From Gemmatimonadota bacterium (GTDB lineage: Bacteria > Gemmatimonadota > Gemmatimonadetes > Longimicrobiales > Gaopeijiaceae), in contig DUBS01000036.1 in NCBI GenBank assembly GCA_012960225.1, positions 1 to 64,000 on the forward strand: DNA of 64,000 nucleotides. The letters are read 5' to 3'. The position numbers were made by a program, and so were the translations under genes. Positions 23,838 through 34,216 of the stretch are shown piece after piece (position 1 is the stretch's first letter; each line of letters begins with the position of its first letter). A model generated the notes under the pieces. It saw nothing but the letters and a program-made list of their open reading frames with translations, ran no database searches and was not told the DNA's origin.

Positions 23838-25282
23838 GCTTGAATAGTATGAACCGTTATATACACCCCCTCGCGGATCGATACGCTTCCACGCAGATGC
23901 AAGAAATTTTCTCGCCGATGAGGAAATTCGGTACTTGGCGTCGACTTTGGTTAGCGCTCGCGGAATCCCAAGCTGAGCTGGGTTTGGAGATTTCTGAAGA
24001 GGCACTGAGCCAGATGCGCGCGGTACTGGATAAGATTGACCTAGAATCAGCAGCTGAGTATGAGCGCCGGTTCCGTCACGACGTCATGGCACATGTGCAC
24101 CTCTTTGGGGATGCTGCACCCGCTGCCAGAGCTGTGATTCACCTAGGAGCTACAAGTGCTTTCATCGGCGACAATACAGATCTAATCCTCCACCGGGAAG
24201 CACTGGCACTGACCTTGAAGCGGGTAGTACGATGCATATCGGCACTCGCGATTTTCGCTGAAGCCCATGCCTCCCTTCCCACCCTGGCCTACACACACTT
24301 CCAGCCCGCTCAACCTACAACGGTTGGCAAACGAGCAGCTCTCTGGGCTCAGGATTTACTTCTAGATCTCGAAGAACTTGAATACCGAATCTCATCGCTC
24401 CGCTTCAGGGGTGTTCGCGGAACGACGGGTACACAAGCTTCCTTTCTAGAACTGTTTGATGGGGATCATAGAAAAGTTGATGCATTAGACTCGGCAGTTG
24501 GACTACGTATGGGCTTCGAAGACAGCTACTCACTGAGTGGTCAGACTTACCCTCGGAAGGTGGACTTCGCTGTCCAAAGTACCTTGGCTGGAGTCGCCAC
24601 TTCATTGTCGAAGATTGCGCACGACTGGAGGATTCTGGCTCACCTACGAGAAGTCGAAGAACCATTTGAATCCGAACAAATTGGCTCATCTGCGATGCCT
24701 TATAAGCGAAATCCGATGAGGGCAGAGAGAATCTGTGCACTTGCCCGTCATGTGATCGTACTAGCGCAGGATCCCGCCTTCACCGCTGCTACCCAGTGGC
24801 TTGAGCGCACTCTCGATGATTCAGCCAACCGACGTGTCTCAATACCGGACGCCTTCCTAGCGCTCGATGGGTGCTTAGTCCTTGCTGAGAACGTGGCAAA
24901 AGGATTGATCGTCAATCCCGCAGTGGTCGAAAAAAATCTTGCAGAACACCTTCCGTTCATGGCAACAGAAACGATCTTGATGCACGCAACAGCACGTGGT
25001 GGGGATCGGCAAGACCTGCACGAGCGCATTCGCAAACACTCGATTGCTGCAGCCACAAGGTTAAAGGAAGGTAGTAGTGAATCCGATCTTATCCAGCGTA
25101 TCGCAGAGGACAAAGCCTTTGATATCAATGCTAAAGAGTTGGAAGACCTAGTGAATCCGAACCGCTTCGTTGGTCGAGCCCCTGAACAGGTAACACAGTT
25201 TCTCTGCGAACAGGTGACACCCATGCTCGAGCGACTTGGTAAGAACGCCGAAGAACTGCAATCAACCGAATTACATGTCTAA
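23834..25282 (+). CDS. purB: Adenylosuccinate lyase
   Basis: A 482-residue member of the fumarase/aspartase superfamily with the signature GSSAMPYKRNPMRAE near residue 285. THFQPAQPTTVGKR and LGATSAFIGDNTD mark the other two active-site regions. It acts twice in purine synthesis, on SAICAR and on adenylosuccinate. The start overlaps the protease stop (ATGA). It overlaps purC by eight bases. The HF-QPAQ/GATS pattern is of the eukaryote-like long PurB type. Confidence 0.94.
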   Translation: MSLNSMNRYIHPLADRYASTQMQEIFSPMRKFGTWRRLWLALAESQAELGLEISEEALSQMRAVLDKIDLESAAEYERRFRHDVMAHVHLFGDAAPAARAVIHLGATSAFIGDNTDLILHREALALTLKRVVRCISALAIFAEAHASLPTLAYTHFQPAQPTTVGKRAALWAQDLLLDLEELEYRISSLRFRGVRGTTGTQASFLELFDGDHRKVDALDSAVGLRMGFEDSYSLSGQTYPRKVDFAVQSTLAGVATSLSKIAHDWRILAHLREVEEPFESEQIGSSAMPYKRNPMRAERICALARHVIVLAQDPAFTAATQWLERTLDDSANRRVSIPDAFLALDGCLVLAENVAKGLIVNPAVVEKNLAEHLPFMATETILMHATARGGDRQDLHERIRKHSIAAATRLKEGSSESDLIQRIAEDKAFDINAKELEDLVNPNRFVGRAPEQVTQFLCEQVTPMLERLGKNAEELQSTELHV

Positions 25283-26222
25283 AGACACACCCATCCTAGA
25301 ATCGCAACTAGATCTACCATTAATTCATCGTGGAAAAGTCCGTGATGTCTATGAAGTGGACGATAAAACCTTATTGATGGTAGCCAGCGACCGCGTGAGT
25401 GCCTTCGATGTAGTCCTACCCCAGCCGATTCCTAACAAAGGCGAGGTATTAACTCAGATTACAGCATGGTGGCTCAAGCAACTTGAAAACCATTTAGAGC
25501 ATCACTTGATTGCGGTTGACCCTGATGCAATTGTCACACGCCATCCCGAACTCTCTGCGACTCGTCCCATGTGGGAGAAACGGTCGATGCTGGTTACCCG
25601 CACAAAACCAGTCCTCGTCGAGTGCATTATCAGAGGGTATATCACCGGTTCAGCATGGAAGGAGTACCGGGACAATGGAACCTTGGCTAATGAGCCTCTA
25701 CCTGATGGGCTAAGAGAAAGTGAGCAACTCGAGCCCGCTATTTTCTCGCCATCAACGAAAGCAGAACACGGCGAACATGACGAAAACATCACCTATGGTC
25801 AGGTAGTTGACCTTCTAGGTCCTAATCTGGCTGGTCGGCTGCGTGAGCTTTCGCTAGAGACTTATCAGTTCGGAAGACAAGTAGCCGAAGGCGCTGACAT
25901 CATCTTGGCAGACACTAAATTTGAATTCGGACTCGATCATTCTGGTAAACTACTTTTGATCGACGAGGTACTTACACCAGATTCCTCAAGATTTTGGCCT
26001 AAGGAGAGCTATGAAATTGGTCGTGGCCAACCCTCCCTCGATAAGCAACCAATTCGGGACTGGCTCGATGCACTTTCAGGATGGGACAAATCACCACCAC
26101 CACCCAATCTTCCTGATGAGGTAGTTCAGGCGGCTGCTACTCGCTATGAAGAAATTTTCCAAAGACTCACCGGCATCTCACTAGCCGATTTTCAGCCACC
26201 TGATTTCAATCAATCCCGGTGA
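25275..26222 (+). CDS. purC: SAICAR synthetase
   Basis: A 315-residue enzyme from ATG 25275. HRGKVRDVYEVDDKTLLMVASDRVSAFD, with the nucleotide-binding loop, and CIIRGYITGSAWKEY are hallmarks. It makes SAICAR from CAIR and aspartate, directly before the PurB step. The frame is open upstream into purB, but the family start is MSKDTPILESQLDLP. The stop overlaps the GTG of psd. Confidence 0.95.
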   Translation: MSKDTPILESQLDLPLIHRGKVRDVYEVDDKTLLMVASDRVSAFDVVLPQPIPNKGEVLTQITAWWLKQLENHLEHHLIAVDPDAIVTRHPELSATRPMWEKRSMLVTRTKPVLVECIIRGYITGSAWKEYRDNGTLANEPLPDGLRESEQLEPAIFSPSTKAEHGEHDENITYGQVVDLLGPNLAGRLRELSLETYQFGRQVAEGADIILADTKFEFGLDHSGKLLLIDEVLTPDSSRFWPKESYEIGRGQPSLDKQPIRDWLDALSGWDKSPPPPNLPDEVVQAAATRYEEIFQRLTGISLADFQPPDFNQSR

Positions 26223-26881
26223 GCCTAGCACCTGAGGGTTACCCTTTCGTAGCTGGTCTGGCGTTGATAGCGATGGCTAATTGGATTGCCGCTATCGCAG
26301 GCTTTGGTGGAGGAGTGACCCTAGTTATCGCAGCGCTCTTCACGACCCTGACCATTTTTAATCTCTGGTTTTTCAGAGATCCAAAACGCCTCCATCCTAC
26401 TGGAGCTGGCTTGGTACTGGCCCCCGCTGAGGGCCGGGTGATTGACATCTCTGAGGTTGGAGAGCCGTCATTTGTGGGGCAAGCAAGGAAGATTTCCATC
26501 TTCCTCAGCATATTTGACGTGCATGTTCAGCGAGCTCCTGTGGAGGGAGTAGTGAGCCACCGAGAATATCGTCCGGGGGCATATAAGGTGGCCTGGGCAG
26601 ACAAGGCTTCGGAGGAGAATGAACAAGCCTCAGTTGGGATCACTACAGAGATGGGTAATGTTCTAGTCCGTCAGATAGCGGGTCTAGTGGCCAGGCGCAT
26701 CATAACATATCCATCAGAAGGAGATCGCTTGGAGCGTGGCCAAAGAATCGGACTTATCCGATTTGGCTCCCGCGTTGACCTATTTCTCCCACTTGATTGG
26801 GAGATAATTTGCTCCGTGGGGGACAGGACTCGAGTGGGATCTTCAGTTCTAGCTCGGCATCCAGTAAAGGCTATCGGATGA
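26219..26881 (+). CDS. psd: Phosphatidylserine decarboxylase, short type
   Basis: A 220-residue proenzyme. Two N-terminal membrane helices (about 10-50) are followed by FRDPKR, then APAEGRVIDI and FDVHVQRAPVEG. Self-cleavage is expected at Gly183-Ser184 in IRFGSRVDLFLP, producing the pyruvoyl group. It makes phosphatidylethanolamine at the inner membrane. It is followed at once by pssA, which makes its substrate, so the pair forms a complete two-step route. GTG start overlapping the purC stop. Confidence 0.93.
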   Translation: MSLAPEGYPFVAGLALIAMANWIAAIAGFGGGVTLVIAALFTTLTIFNLWFFRDPKRLHPTGAGLVLAPAEGRVIDISEVGEPSFVGQARKISIFLSIFDVHVQRAPVEGVVSHREYRPGAYKVAWADKASEENEQASVGITTEMGNVLVRQIAGLVARRIITYPSEGDRLERGQRIGLIRFGSRVDLFLPLDWEIICSVGDRTRVGSSVLARHPVKAIG

Positions 26882-27771
26882 AACAAAGTTTGATGCCTAG
26901 ACGAGAAAGGCTACGAAAGGGGATCATAATTCTTCCCTCGGCCTTCACCCTAGGTAACCTCTTCTTCGGGCTCTACTCGATGGTTTCTGTTGCTCGGGGA
27001 GACCTCATTTCCGCTGGGTGGTTTGTCATCTATGCGGGAATACTCGATACCCTCGACGGAAAAATTGCTCGGTTCACACGCACCGGAACGAGGTTTGGAG
27101 CAGAGTTGGACTCTTTGGTGGACGCAATTTCATTCGGCGTAGCGCCCTCCTTCATAATGTTTGAGCTCTTCTTTGCTGATGCTCAGTGGAGCTGGACTTT
27201 ATCTTTCGTCTTTGTAGCCGCGACGGTAGTTCGACTTGCTCGGTTTAATCTCGAGGAAGGTGGTGAGGCCAAGAAGTACTTTCACGGGCTCCCAGCACCA
27301 GCTGCAGGCATGACCCTCGCGGCATATTACCCGTTCAGTCAAACACCTATCTTCGCCGAGTACTTGAGTGCGTACCCGTGGGAACAGATCGCTCCGGTAG
27401 GAACAGTTATTCTCAGCATCCTTATGGTCAGCTCCGTGCCCTATGACAAGCTGCCCAAGATCGGCTTTAACACTCCCCGGGGGATTGTTAATTCGATATT
27501 CGTCAGCACATGTCTTTTAGCAGCAGTACTGCAGCCGAGATACTGTTTCTTCACTGCTTTATTGCTTTACATCATTTGGGGACTCCTAAGGTCTATTCTA
27601 AGTGGGCGACTAGAGGGAACCCCTACAGGTGATATACTTCTTGATGAAGATGAAGAGGAAGTAAATGGGCATGGGGAAATCAGGGTGGTCGACTATAGAC
27701 ATCTCGGACCACGCGGACCCACTGACCCTCAACTATCAAATGCAGACTCTGCTCGGGAGGACCCCGCTTGA
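26878..27771 (+). CDS. pssA: CDP-diacylglycerol-serine O-phosphatidyltransferase
   Basis: A 297-residue CDP-alcohol phosphatidyltransferase from ATG 26878, which overlaps the psd stop by four bases. The catalytic pattern is intact: Asp57, Asp60-Gly, Ala64-Arg65, Gly74, Asp78 and Asp82. About seven membrane helices follow. The acidic C-terminal tail (DEDEEEVNGHGE) is soluble. It condenses CDP-diacylglycerol with serine and feeds psd. Confidence 0.93.
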   Translation: MKQSLMPRRERLRKGIIILPSAFTLGNLFFGLYSMVSVARGDLISAGWFVIYAGILDTLDGKIARFTRTGTRFGAELDSLVDAISFGVAPSFIMFELFFADAQWSWTLSFVFVAATVVRLARFNLEEGGEAKKYFHGLPAPAAGMTLAAYYPFSQTPIFAEYLSAYPWEQIAPVGTVILSILMVSSVPYDKLPKIGFNTPRGIVNSIFVSTCLLAAVLQPRYCFFTALLLYIIWGLLRSILSGRLEGTPTGDILLDEDEEEVNGHGEIRVVDYRHLGPRGPTDPQLSNADSAREDPA

Positions 27772-28040
27772 ACCATTTTCGTATGGAGATCCTTGTGAAG
27801 CCCCGTCCGGGAATCCTGGATCCACAAGGCAAAGCTATCCATCACGCGCTTCGATCACTTGGGTGGAGTGATACCCAAGACGTCCGCGTTGGTAAGGCGA
27901 TCTATATCGATCTAGAAGCCGAAGACAGTGACACCGCACTTGAGACTGCTCAAGCAATGTGCCGGAAAATTCTGGCCAACCCTGTGACGGAAGATTTCGA
28001 GGTGTCAATCGTGGAAAATGCTGAGAGAATCACAGCATGA
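27768..28040 (+). CDS. purS: PurS subunit of FGAM synthase
   Basis: A 90-residue protein if the TTG at 27768 is used, or 85 from the ATG at 27783. The latter gives [20 protein letters not shown], the usual family start. PurS bridges PurQ and PurL in the phosphoribosylformylglycinamidine synthase complex. Complete, followed by purQ with a four-base overlap. Confidence 0.93.
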   Translation: MNHFRMEILVKPRPGILDPQGKAIHHALRSLGWSDTQDVRVGKAIYIDLEAEDSDTALETAQAMCRKILANPVTEDFEVSIVENAERITA

Positions 28041-28735
28041 GGGTCGGTGTCGTCACATTTCCTGGTTCAAACTGTGATTACGATCTTTATAAAGCCGCTC
28101 AGCAAATCGGTGCGAAAGTAGAATTCATCTGGCACCGTCAGAAGAACCTCGATGCATACGATGCACTTATGCTTCCAGGAGGGTTTTCGTACGGTGACTA
28201 CCTGCGAGCAGGTGCAATCGCCCGGATCAGTCCTGTTATGGAGGACATCATTGGATTCGCTGAGAATGGCGGACCCGTTCTGGGTATCTGCAACGGTTTT
28301 CAGATTCTTTGTGAAGCTGGACTCCTACCGGGAGCCCTAGTTCGGAATGCCTCACTCCGTTTTGAGAGCAAAGACATCCATCTGCGCGTCGAACAAACTG
28401 ACACTCCGTTTACGAGCGAGTACGAGAAAGGGCAGATCCTCCGTATGCCAATAGCACACGGTGAAGGAAACTACGAAGCAGACGACCAACTTCTAGAGGA
28501 ACTGGAAGTTGAGGGGAGAGTCGTTTTCAGGTACGTGAGTTCGGATGGTGAGTTAAGTGATGAGGCGAACCCCAATGGCTCCAAGAATAGTATCGCTGGG
28601 TTGACTAATAAGTCAGGAAATGTCTTGGGTATGATGCCTCATCCCGAGCGTGCGATGGAAGAAATTCTTGGATCTATCGACGGAATGGGTGTTTTTCTAT
28701 CACTGGCTACAAACCTATCCACCATTGTGCTATAA
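28037..28735 (+). CDS. purQ: PurQ glutaminase subunit of FGAM synthase
   Basis: A 232-residue class I glutamine amidotransferase. The nucleophile Cys85 is in [11 protein letters not shown], with the His and Glu of the triad in MMPHPERAM near the end. It supplies ammonia to PurL. Overlaps purS by four bases; 39 bases separate it from purL. Confidence 0.96.
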   Translation: MRVGVVTFPGSNCDYDLYKAAQQIGAKVEFIWHRQKNLDAYDALMLPGGFSYGDYLRAGAIARISPVMEDIIGFAENGGPVLGICNGFQILCEAGLLPGALVRNASLRFESKDIHLRVEQTDTPFTSEYEKGQILRMPIAHGEGNYEADDQLLEELEVEGRVVFRYVSSDGELSDEANPNGSKNSIAGLTNKSGNVLGMMPHPERAMEEILGSIDGMGVFLSLATNLSTIVL

Positions 28736-28774
28736 CAACGAAATCCAAATGCTGAGACGAGAGGCCTTAATCCC

Positions 28775-31078
28775 ATGAGTGCCGGCGAAAGTGCGTCCGT
28801 AACAATACCTTTAGTGCCTCCGCGCACGGGTGACCCCGAAATCACTTCAGAGCTCGTAGCTGACCACGGTCTTTCCGACGATGAGTACGAGCGTATTTGT
28901 AGAATTATGGGCCGTATCCCAACGTTCACTGAATTAGGTGTCTTTAGTGCAATGTGGTCGGAGCACTGCGGCTACAAGAACTCTAAACGGCTCCTCCAGT
29001 TGCTTCCCACCGAGGCACCTTGGGTTATTCAAGGTCCAGGAGAGAACGCCGGAGTGATTGACATAGGAGACGGCTACGCACTGGCGTTCAAGATAGAGTC
29101 CCACAACCACCCATCGGCAATTGAACCCTATCAGGGTGCGGCTACTGGTGTGGGAGGCATCCTACGTGACGTTTTCACGATGGGAGCCCGTCCCATCGCT
29201 ATCTTGGACTCACTTCGTTTTGGGGATCTGGATAGTGCAAGAGTCCGGTACTTATTCGGTGGAGTTGTTAGCGGGGTCGGTGACTATGGCAACTGCATCG
29301 GCGTTCCAAATATTGGCGGAGAGGTAGCGTTCGACCGAGGCTACGAGGGAAACCCAATCGTGAACGCGATGTGCTTGGGTCTGATGAAGAAAGAGGATTT
29401 GATTACGGCATCGGCTTCGGGTGTGGGCAATACATTAATGGCGGTTGGTGCCCGTACTGGCCGAGACGGCATCCACGGAGCAACCTTCGCTAGTGAAGAG
29501 CTCAGTGAAGAATCAGAGGAAGCGTCACGACCACAGGTTCAAGTGGGTGACCCGTTTACTGAAAAACTACTCCTTGAGGCCAGTTTAGAGTTGATCTCCA
29601 GCGGCTCGATCACGGGTATCCAAGATATGGGCGCTGCGGGTATTACATCTTGCGCAGCTGAGATGGCGGGGCGAGCTGGAAACGGAGTCGAGATCGATGT
29701 GGCTCGAGTTCCAGTGCGGGAGCCAGATATGACACCATACGAGATCCTGTTATCAGAATCACAGGAGCGGATGCTGGTAGTTGCCACCAAGGGTTATGAA
29801 GATGAAGTCCACCGGATCCTAGAGAAGTGGGAACTAGAGGCTGAAGAGATTGGAGAAGTGACTGCGGACGGTAGATTTCGGGTCTTAGAAGACGGGGCGG
29901 TCGTCGCGGATATGCCGGCCCTACCCCTCACAGACGGATGCCCCACATACGAACGTGAGGGTATCGAGGCCGATGAGGTACGGGAACTCCGAGAGATGGA
30001 TCTGGCCGAGCATCTTATTCCAGAAGGTGACCTCACAAAAACATTTCTACTTCTCCTCGCATCTCCGAATGTTGCTTCGAAACGTTGGATATATCACCAA
30101 TATGATACAACTGTCAGGACATCGACTGCCGTTCGTCCTGGGGGAGATTCGGGGGTAATACGCATCCGTGGGACGGAGAAAGCCATCGCAGCAACAACTG
30201 ATTGTAATGGACGCTTCGTATATCTTGATCCCAGGCAAGGTGCGATGATTGCTGTAGCAGAAGCAGCTCGGAATTTAGTTTGCTCGGGAGCCCTCCCTAC
30301 CGCGATTACTAACAACCTCAATTTTGGTAATCCTCTTAAGCAACACATCTACTATCAATTCCGAGAGGCAGTCCTGGGAATGGCTGATGCGTGTAAGGCC
30401 TTCGAGACCCCAGTCACGGGCGGGAACGTGTCCTTTTACAATGAAACCGACGGACTAGCAATCTATCCTACACCCGTGATCGGCATGGTGGGGATAATTG
30501 AAAATGTATCTCACATTTCACCCCAAGCATTCCAGTCTGAGGGTGACGATATTGTCCTTCTTGGGGAGAACACAGCTGAAATAGGAGGAGCAGAATATCT
30601 CTATGTGACAGCTGGGCTCGTAGCAGGATTCCCTCCGAGGGTCGACCTCACACGTGAACGGCAGCTCCAAAGAGCAGTTCTGACAATGATCCAGGAGAAG
30701 GAATTACGATCGGCGCACGACTGTTCGGATGGTGGGCTTGCATGCGCACTTGCCGAGTGCGCATTAGGTGATGGCGAAGCACCTTTTGGAGTTAATATAG
30801 TGCTTGATGACGCGCTTCCTCCAGTAGCGACCCTCTTCGCTGAATCCCAAGGTAGAGTAGTAGTTTCATGTGCTCCAAATAGGACCGAAAACGTGATTCG
30901 ACTTGCTATGGACTACGGAGTACCAGCAAGAAAAATTGGGACTGTCGGAGGCAGGGAAGGGCCGTTTCATGTGACCGCAGTATCCGGACAAATCAAAACT
31001 GATCTTACGAGCCTGCACCAGGCATATTTTGGAGCACTTCCTGCAATAATGAACACTCCGGTATCTTCGGAGGAGTAA
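28775..31078 (+). CDS. purL: PurL synthetase subunit of FGAM synthase
   Basis: A 767-residue short-form PurL, which needs PurS and PurQ, both just upstream. [19 protein letters not shown] is the ATP/substrate signature. A second half-repeat carries NNLNFGNP and [10 protein letters not shown]. The C-terminal half ends with [13 protein letters not shown]. It makes FGAM from FGAR. Normal length; purF follows after one base. Confidence 0.96.
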   Translation: MSAGESASVTIPLVPPRTGDPEITSELVADHGLSDDEYERICRIMGRIPTFTELGVFSAMWSEHCGYKNSKRLLQLLPTEAPWVIQGPGENAGVIDIGDGYALAFKIESHNHPSAIEPYQGAATGVGGILRDVFTMGARPIAILDSLRFGDLDSARVRYLFGGVVSGVGDYGNCIGVPNIGGEVAFDRGYEGNPIVNAMCLGLMKKEDLITASASGVGNTLMAVGARTGRDGIHGATFASEELSEESEEASRPQVQVGDPFTEKLLLEASLELISSGSITGIQDMGAAGITSCAAEMAGRAGNGVEIDVARVPVREPDMTPYEILLSESQERMLVVATKGYEDEVHRILEKWELEAEEIGEVTADGRFRVLEDGAVVADMPALPLTDGCPTYEREGIEADEVRELREMDLAEHLIPEGDLTKTFLLLLASPNVASKRWIYHQYDTTVRTSTAVRPGGDSGVIRIRGTEKAIAATTDCNGRFVYLDPRQGAMIAVAEAARNLVCSGALPTAITNNLNFGNPLKQHIYYQFREAVLGMADACKAFETPVTGGNVSFYNETDGLAIYPTPVIGMVGIIENVSHISPQAFQSEGDDIVLLGENTAEIGGAEYLYVTAGLVAGFPPRVDLTRERQLQRAVLTMIQEKELRSAHDCSDGGLACALAECALGDGEAPFGVNIVLDDALPPVATLFAESQGRVVVSCAPNRTENVIRLAMDYGVPARKIGTVGGREGPFHVTAVSGQIKTDLTSLHQAYFGALPAIMNTPVSSEE

Positions 31079-31079
31079 A

Positions 31080-32552
31080 GTGGAACAACCCTCTAAGCTT
31101 CCGGAATCCACATCCACCTTCTCGATGGACCACGCGTCTCTACACATCGACGACCGACCACGAGAAGAGTGTGGAGTTGTTGGTGTGAGCGGGCTAGACT
31201 CTGCTTCCGAAAGCGCGTTCCTGAGTCTGTATGCACTTCAGCACAGAGGGCAGGAAGCAGCAGGCATCTTTACTTTTGACGAAGATGGCCCGCACATCCT
31301 TAAGGGTCCCGGGCTCGTTGGCGACGTATTCGATAAGTGGTCACTTCGCAAACTCCTCGGTCGCACAGCTGTCGGACATGTTCGGTACTCAACAGCAGGT
31401 GGAAACGATCTCGACAACATCCAGCCAATTATCGCTAGATATTCACGTGGGAATATCGCCCTAGCCCACAACGGTAACCTTACAAATCACTTTGACTTAC
31501 GGAAACGCCTCGTCGACGAGGGCGCGATCTTCAGAACCACGTCGGACTCAGAGACTCTCATCCATTTGATTGCTAAGTCCAGACATGATTCGATTGATGC
31601 TCAAGTTGATGATGCTCTGACTCACCTTGAGGGTGCATACTCAATAGTCCTGGCAATCGACAACGTGATCTATGCGGCACGTGATCCACGTGGTTTTCGC
31701 CCTCTTGTACTGGGACAAAAAGGAGAGGGCCACATTGTCGCAAGCGAGACCTGCGCCCTGGATATTTTAGGGGCTGACTTTGTGCGCGATGTCGAACCCG
31801 GTGAAGTCATTAAGATCGTGGATGGGACAGTTGAAAAGCTTCGGTCCCTACCCTCGGCTGACCAACCCGCTCCTTGTGTTTTCGAGCTAGTCTATTTTGC
31901 TAGGCCGGACTCTCGAATATCAGGCATCAGCGTCGATCGTGCTCGACGTGCATTCGGGCGCCGCCTCGCGAGTGAACACCCTGTTGAAGCTGACGCGGTA
32001 ATCGCTGTACCAGATAGTGCAAACTCGGCAGCGTTAGGCTTTTCCGAATGCAGTGGAATTCCTTTTGAGTTGGGGATGCTCCGGAACCATTACATAGGCA
32101 GGACATTCATCAACCCATCCCAGAAGGATCGGGATTTTGGGGCACGGATGAAGTACAATCCTGTCCGCGAAGTAGTCGAAGGAAAAAGGGTTGTGGTAGT
32201 GGATGATTCCCTGGTGCGTGGTACCACCAGCCGCAGCCTCGTGCGCATGCTCCGCAAATCTGGTGCAGCTAAAGTGCACTTCCGGATCGGGAGTCCCCCA
32301 GTAAGGTGGCCGTGTTTCTATGGTATCGACATGCCCACTAAGGGAGAGCTGATTGGCTCTGCTCTATCCGTAAAGGAGATCGAGGAAAAGCTCGGTGTGG
32401 ACTCGTTAGGCTATTTATCATTGGAGGGTATGTTAGAAGCAGTCGCAGAAAGAGGACCGTACTGTACCGCGTGCTTCTCCGGCGATTACCCAGCCCCATT
32501 AGTAGATGTGGACAAAGGGTTTGTCTCCGAGCAAGGGCCAACTAACCGCTGA
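31080..32552 (+). CDS. purF: Amidophosphoribosyltransferase
   Basis: A 490-residue enzyme from GTG 31080, with GGAGGAG six bases upstream inside the purL end. The Ntn-type glutaminase begins at Cys31 (EECGVVGV), so a 30-residue propeptide must be removed. The C-terminal phosphoribosyltransferase has the PRPP motif VVVVDDSLVRGTTS. It catalyses the first committed purine step. Late cysteines (YCTACFSGDYP) match Fe-S or B. subtilis-like forms. Last gene of the run; it converges with fbp. Confidence 0.96.
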   Translation: MEQPSKLPESTSTFSMDHASLHIDDRPREECGVVGVSGLDSASESAFLSLYALQHRGQEAAGIFTFDEDGPHILKGPGLVGDVFDKWSLRKLLGRTAVGHVRYSTAGGNDLDNIQPIIARYSRGNIALAHNGNLTNHFDLRKRLVDEGAIFRTTSDSETLIHLIAKSRHDSIDAQVDDALTHLEGAYSIVLAIDNVIYAARDPRGFRPLVLGQKGEGHIVASETCALDILGADFVRDVEPGEVIKIVDGTVEKLRSLPSADQPAPCVFELVYFARPDSRISGISVDRARRAFGRRLASEHPVEADAVIAVPDSANSAALGFSECSGIPFELGMLRNHYIGRTFINPSQKDRDFGARMKYNPVREVVEGKRVVVVDDSLVRGTTSRSLVRMLRKSGAAKVHFRIGSPPVRWPCFYGIDMPTKGELIGSALSVKEIEEKLGVDSLGYLSLEGMLEAVAERGPYCTACFSGDYPAPLVDVDKGFVSEQGPTNR

Positions 32553-32615
32553 GTCTTTCCATAAACTTGGCTCTAACACTCTTCTGAAAAATAGATGATG
32601 ATAAAGTCAGGTCGT

Positions 32616-33611
32616 CTAATCTTCTTTTGCCAAGAACTCTTCTGCTAGATCAACTAACTCGCTGTTCCCCACGTAGAGAGGTATCCGTTGATGCAGTGAG
32701 TCAGGGATAACTTCCAACACATCCCGAGCTCCGGTGCTTGCACGACCACCTGCCTGTTTTGCAAGCATAGCAATCGGTGAGCACTCGTAGAGGAGGCGTA
32801 ATTTACCCTCTGGAGCACCCTTCCCTGCCGGATACATGAAGAGTCCTCCCTGCAGTAACGTCCTGTGGAAATCCGCCACCAATGATCCGATATAGCGTGA
32901 ACTGAAGTCACCCCTATCCTTCAAGTGATCAATGAGGAGTTGTTGTCCAGTTTTCCAACTATTGTAGTGAGCCTCGTTTATTGAGTAGACGCGGCGGGGG
33001 GAGTCAGGGAAACACATGCCTTCGTGACTTAAAACAAATTCTCCGAGAGAAGGGTCAAGCGTGAAGCCATGTACTCCCCTGCCTGTGGTATATACAAACA
33101 TGGTGGATGATCCATAGAGGACATAGCCTGCTGCAAGCTGATGTTTACCAGCTTGCAAGCAGTCCCTCAGTTCTCCCCGATCTGAACCAGAGATCTTGGA
33201 ATGAATGCTGAAGATTGTTCCGATCGATACGTTCACGTCGATGTTCGACGAGCCGTCCAGTGGATCATAAATGACGACGTATTCTCCAGATGGGAAGCTA
33301 TCCGGCACCGGCCAAAAAGACTCTTTCTCCTCAGAAGCCATGCATGTGATTAAGCCCGTGTGATGTAGGGCCTGGCGCATCACATCATCCGCTAAAATAT
33401 CGAGCTTCTGAACTCGCTCCCCATGGGAGTTTTCTTTTCCTGTCTCCCCTAGTATCTCGGTTAATCCCGCATGATTGACCTCACGAGAGATAACCTTAGC
33501 TGCTAAAGCAATGTCGTTGAGCAAACCCGAGAACACACCGGTTGCCCCAGGCATCTTATGCTCCTGCTCGACTAGAAAACGGGAAATCGTAAGGCCTTGT
33601 TTTTCAAGCAT
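32616..33611 (-). CDS. fbp: Fructose-1,6-bisphosphatase class I
   Basis: A 331-residue enzyme with the metal-binding signature YDPLDGSSNIDVNVSIGTIF (Asp116, Asp119) and the upstream EE pair in MASEEKES. It removes the 1-phosphate of fructose-1,6-bisphosphate in gluconeogenesis. Convergent with purF, 63 bases apart. Upstream on the same strand is a 290-base region with a beta-barrel relic, so it probably has its own promoter there. Confidence 0.95.
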   Translation of the reverse strand: MLEKQGLTISRFLVEQEHKMPGATGVFSGLLNDIALAAKVISREVNHAGLTEILGETGKENSHGERVQKLDILADDVMRQALHHTGLITCMASEEKESFWPVPDSFPSGEYVVIYDPLDGSSNIDVNVSIGTIFSIHSKISGSDRGELRDCLQAGKHQLAAGYVLYGSSTMFVYTTGRGVHGFTLDPSLGEFVLSHEGMCFPDSPRRVYSINEAHYNSWKTGQQLLIDHLKDRGDFSSRYIGSLVADFHRTLLQGGLFMYPAGKGAPEGKLRLLYECSPIAMLAKQAGGRASTGARDVLEVIPDSLHQRIPLYVGNSELVDLAEEFLAKED

Positions 33612-33708
33612 AAACCGGGAACCAGAGATATCGTGGATGGAAGGAGCGGAGGATAGAAAAGGAGTCTGGACAGGTCAAGATTCACAAAGATTTATGGGTA
33701 GTATATGC

Positions 33709-33894
33709 TCAACTAACCCAATCATCAGGCTCAAGAATCGGTTTCTTCTTGAGCCATAACTTCTCATTCTCAGTACTATTTGTGGTTCGTAAGAAATGAG
33801 CTCCAAAGGTATAGGAGAATCCAACAAACATGCGCTGATCTTGTCCACCAGCGATCGTCAAAATCGACCTAACACCCTCCGAAATCTTGTCCCA
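33709..33894 (-). pseudogene. Relic of an outer-membrane beta-barrel C-terminus
   Basis: An open stretch of 61 codons with no start at its head (it begins just after a TAG), ending at TGA 33711-33709. The translation contains GGQDQRMFVGFSYTFGAHFL, alternating hydrophobic and aromatic residues as in a barrel strand with a porin-like YTFG, then a charged tail ending EPDDWVS. It may be the end of a gene whose front is gone, or a short gene from an inner ATG (40 residues). The family is not identified. Confidence 0.4.
33728..33755. other. Perfect 10-bp hairpin between fbp and lapA-like gene
   Basis: GGCTCAAGAA (33728-33737) and TTCTTGAGCC (33746-33755) form a perfect stem with an eight-base loop. 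There is no T-run on either side, so it is not a classic terminator, but it could mark the end of the miaB operon transcript. It lies inside the beta-barrel relic. Confidence 0.5.
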
Positions 33895-33901
33895 CTAATC
33901 C

Positions 33902-34216
33902 TTAGCCTTCTTCCTCATTTTTTCCGAATAAATCGTGCTGTCTGTGGTCGATGACGCGGGCCTTCTCCTCGCTATCCTCTTCTGTGAGTCGGTCTCGGAG
34001 GATTCGTCTAACCCTTAAGTCATTATGGATGCTAGCGACAAGCATGATAACCATCCCCGCCAACAGGCCAAAAAAGGCTACCGCTGTGATAGGAACATCG
34101 TACAGGGTTATTACACCCAGCTTCAAGGTCACCGTCTCCGAGCCATTAAGCGACTGCAGTACCACTGCCAAGCCCACAACCAATAGGATACCTATTGCAC
34201 GGATGATTCTACTCAA
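33902..34216 (-). CDS. LapA-domain small membrane protein
   Basis: A 104-residue protein with two membrane helices (about 5-22 and 43-64) separated by a short periplasmic segment with SETVTLKLGVITLYDVPI. A cytoplasmic acidic/basic tail follows. This is the LapA (DUF1049) layout, linked in E. coli to assembly of lipopolysaccharide transport components. It overlaps miaB by four bases. Family identity is moderately sure; the role here is inferred. Confidence 0.7.
   Translation of the reverse strand: MSRIIRAIGILLVVGLAVVLQSLNGSETVTLKLGVITLYDVPITAVAFFGLLAGMVIMLVASIHNDLRVRRILRDRLTEEDSEEKARVIDHRQHDLFGKNEEEG

Noticed and set aside
18950-25275. Similar N-termini of the longest trpC and purC frames (MVRT...SKDT)
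   Set aside because: The purC part before ATG 25275 is only the purB 3' end read in another frame, and the trpC part is probably leader. The likeness is chance.
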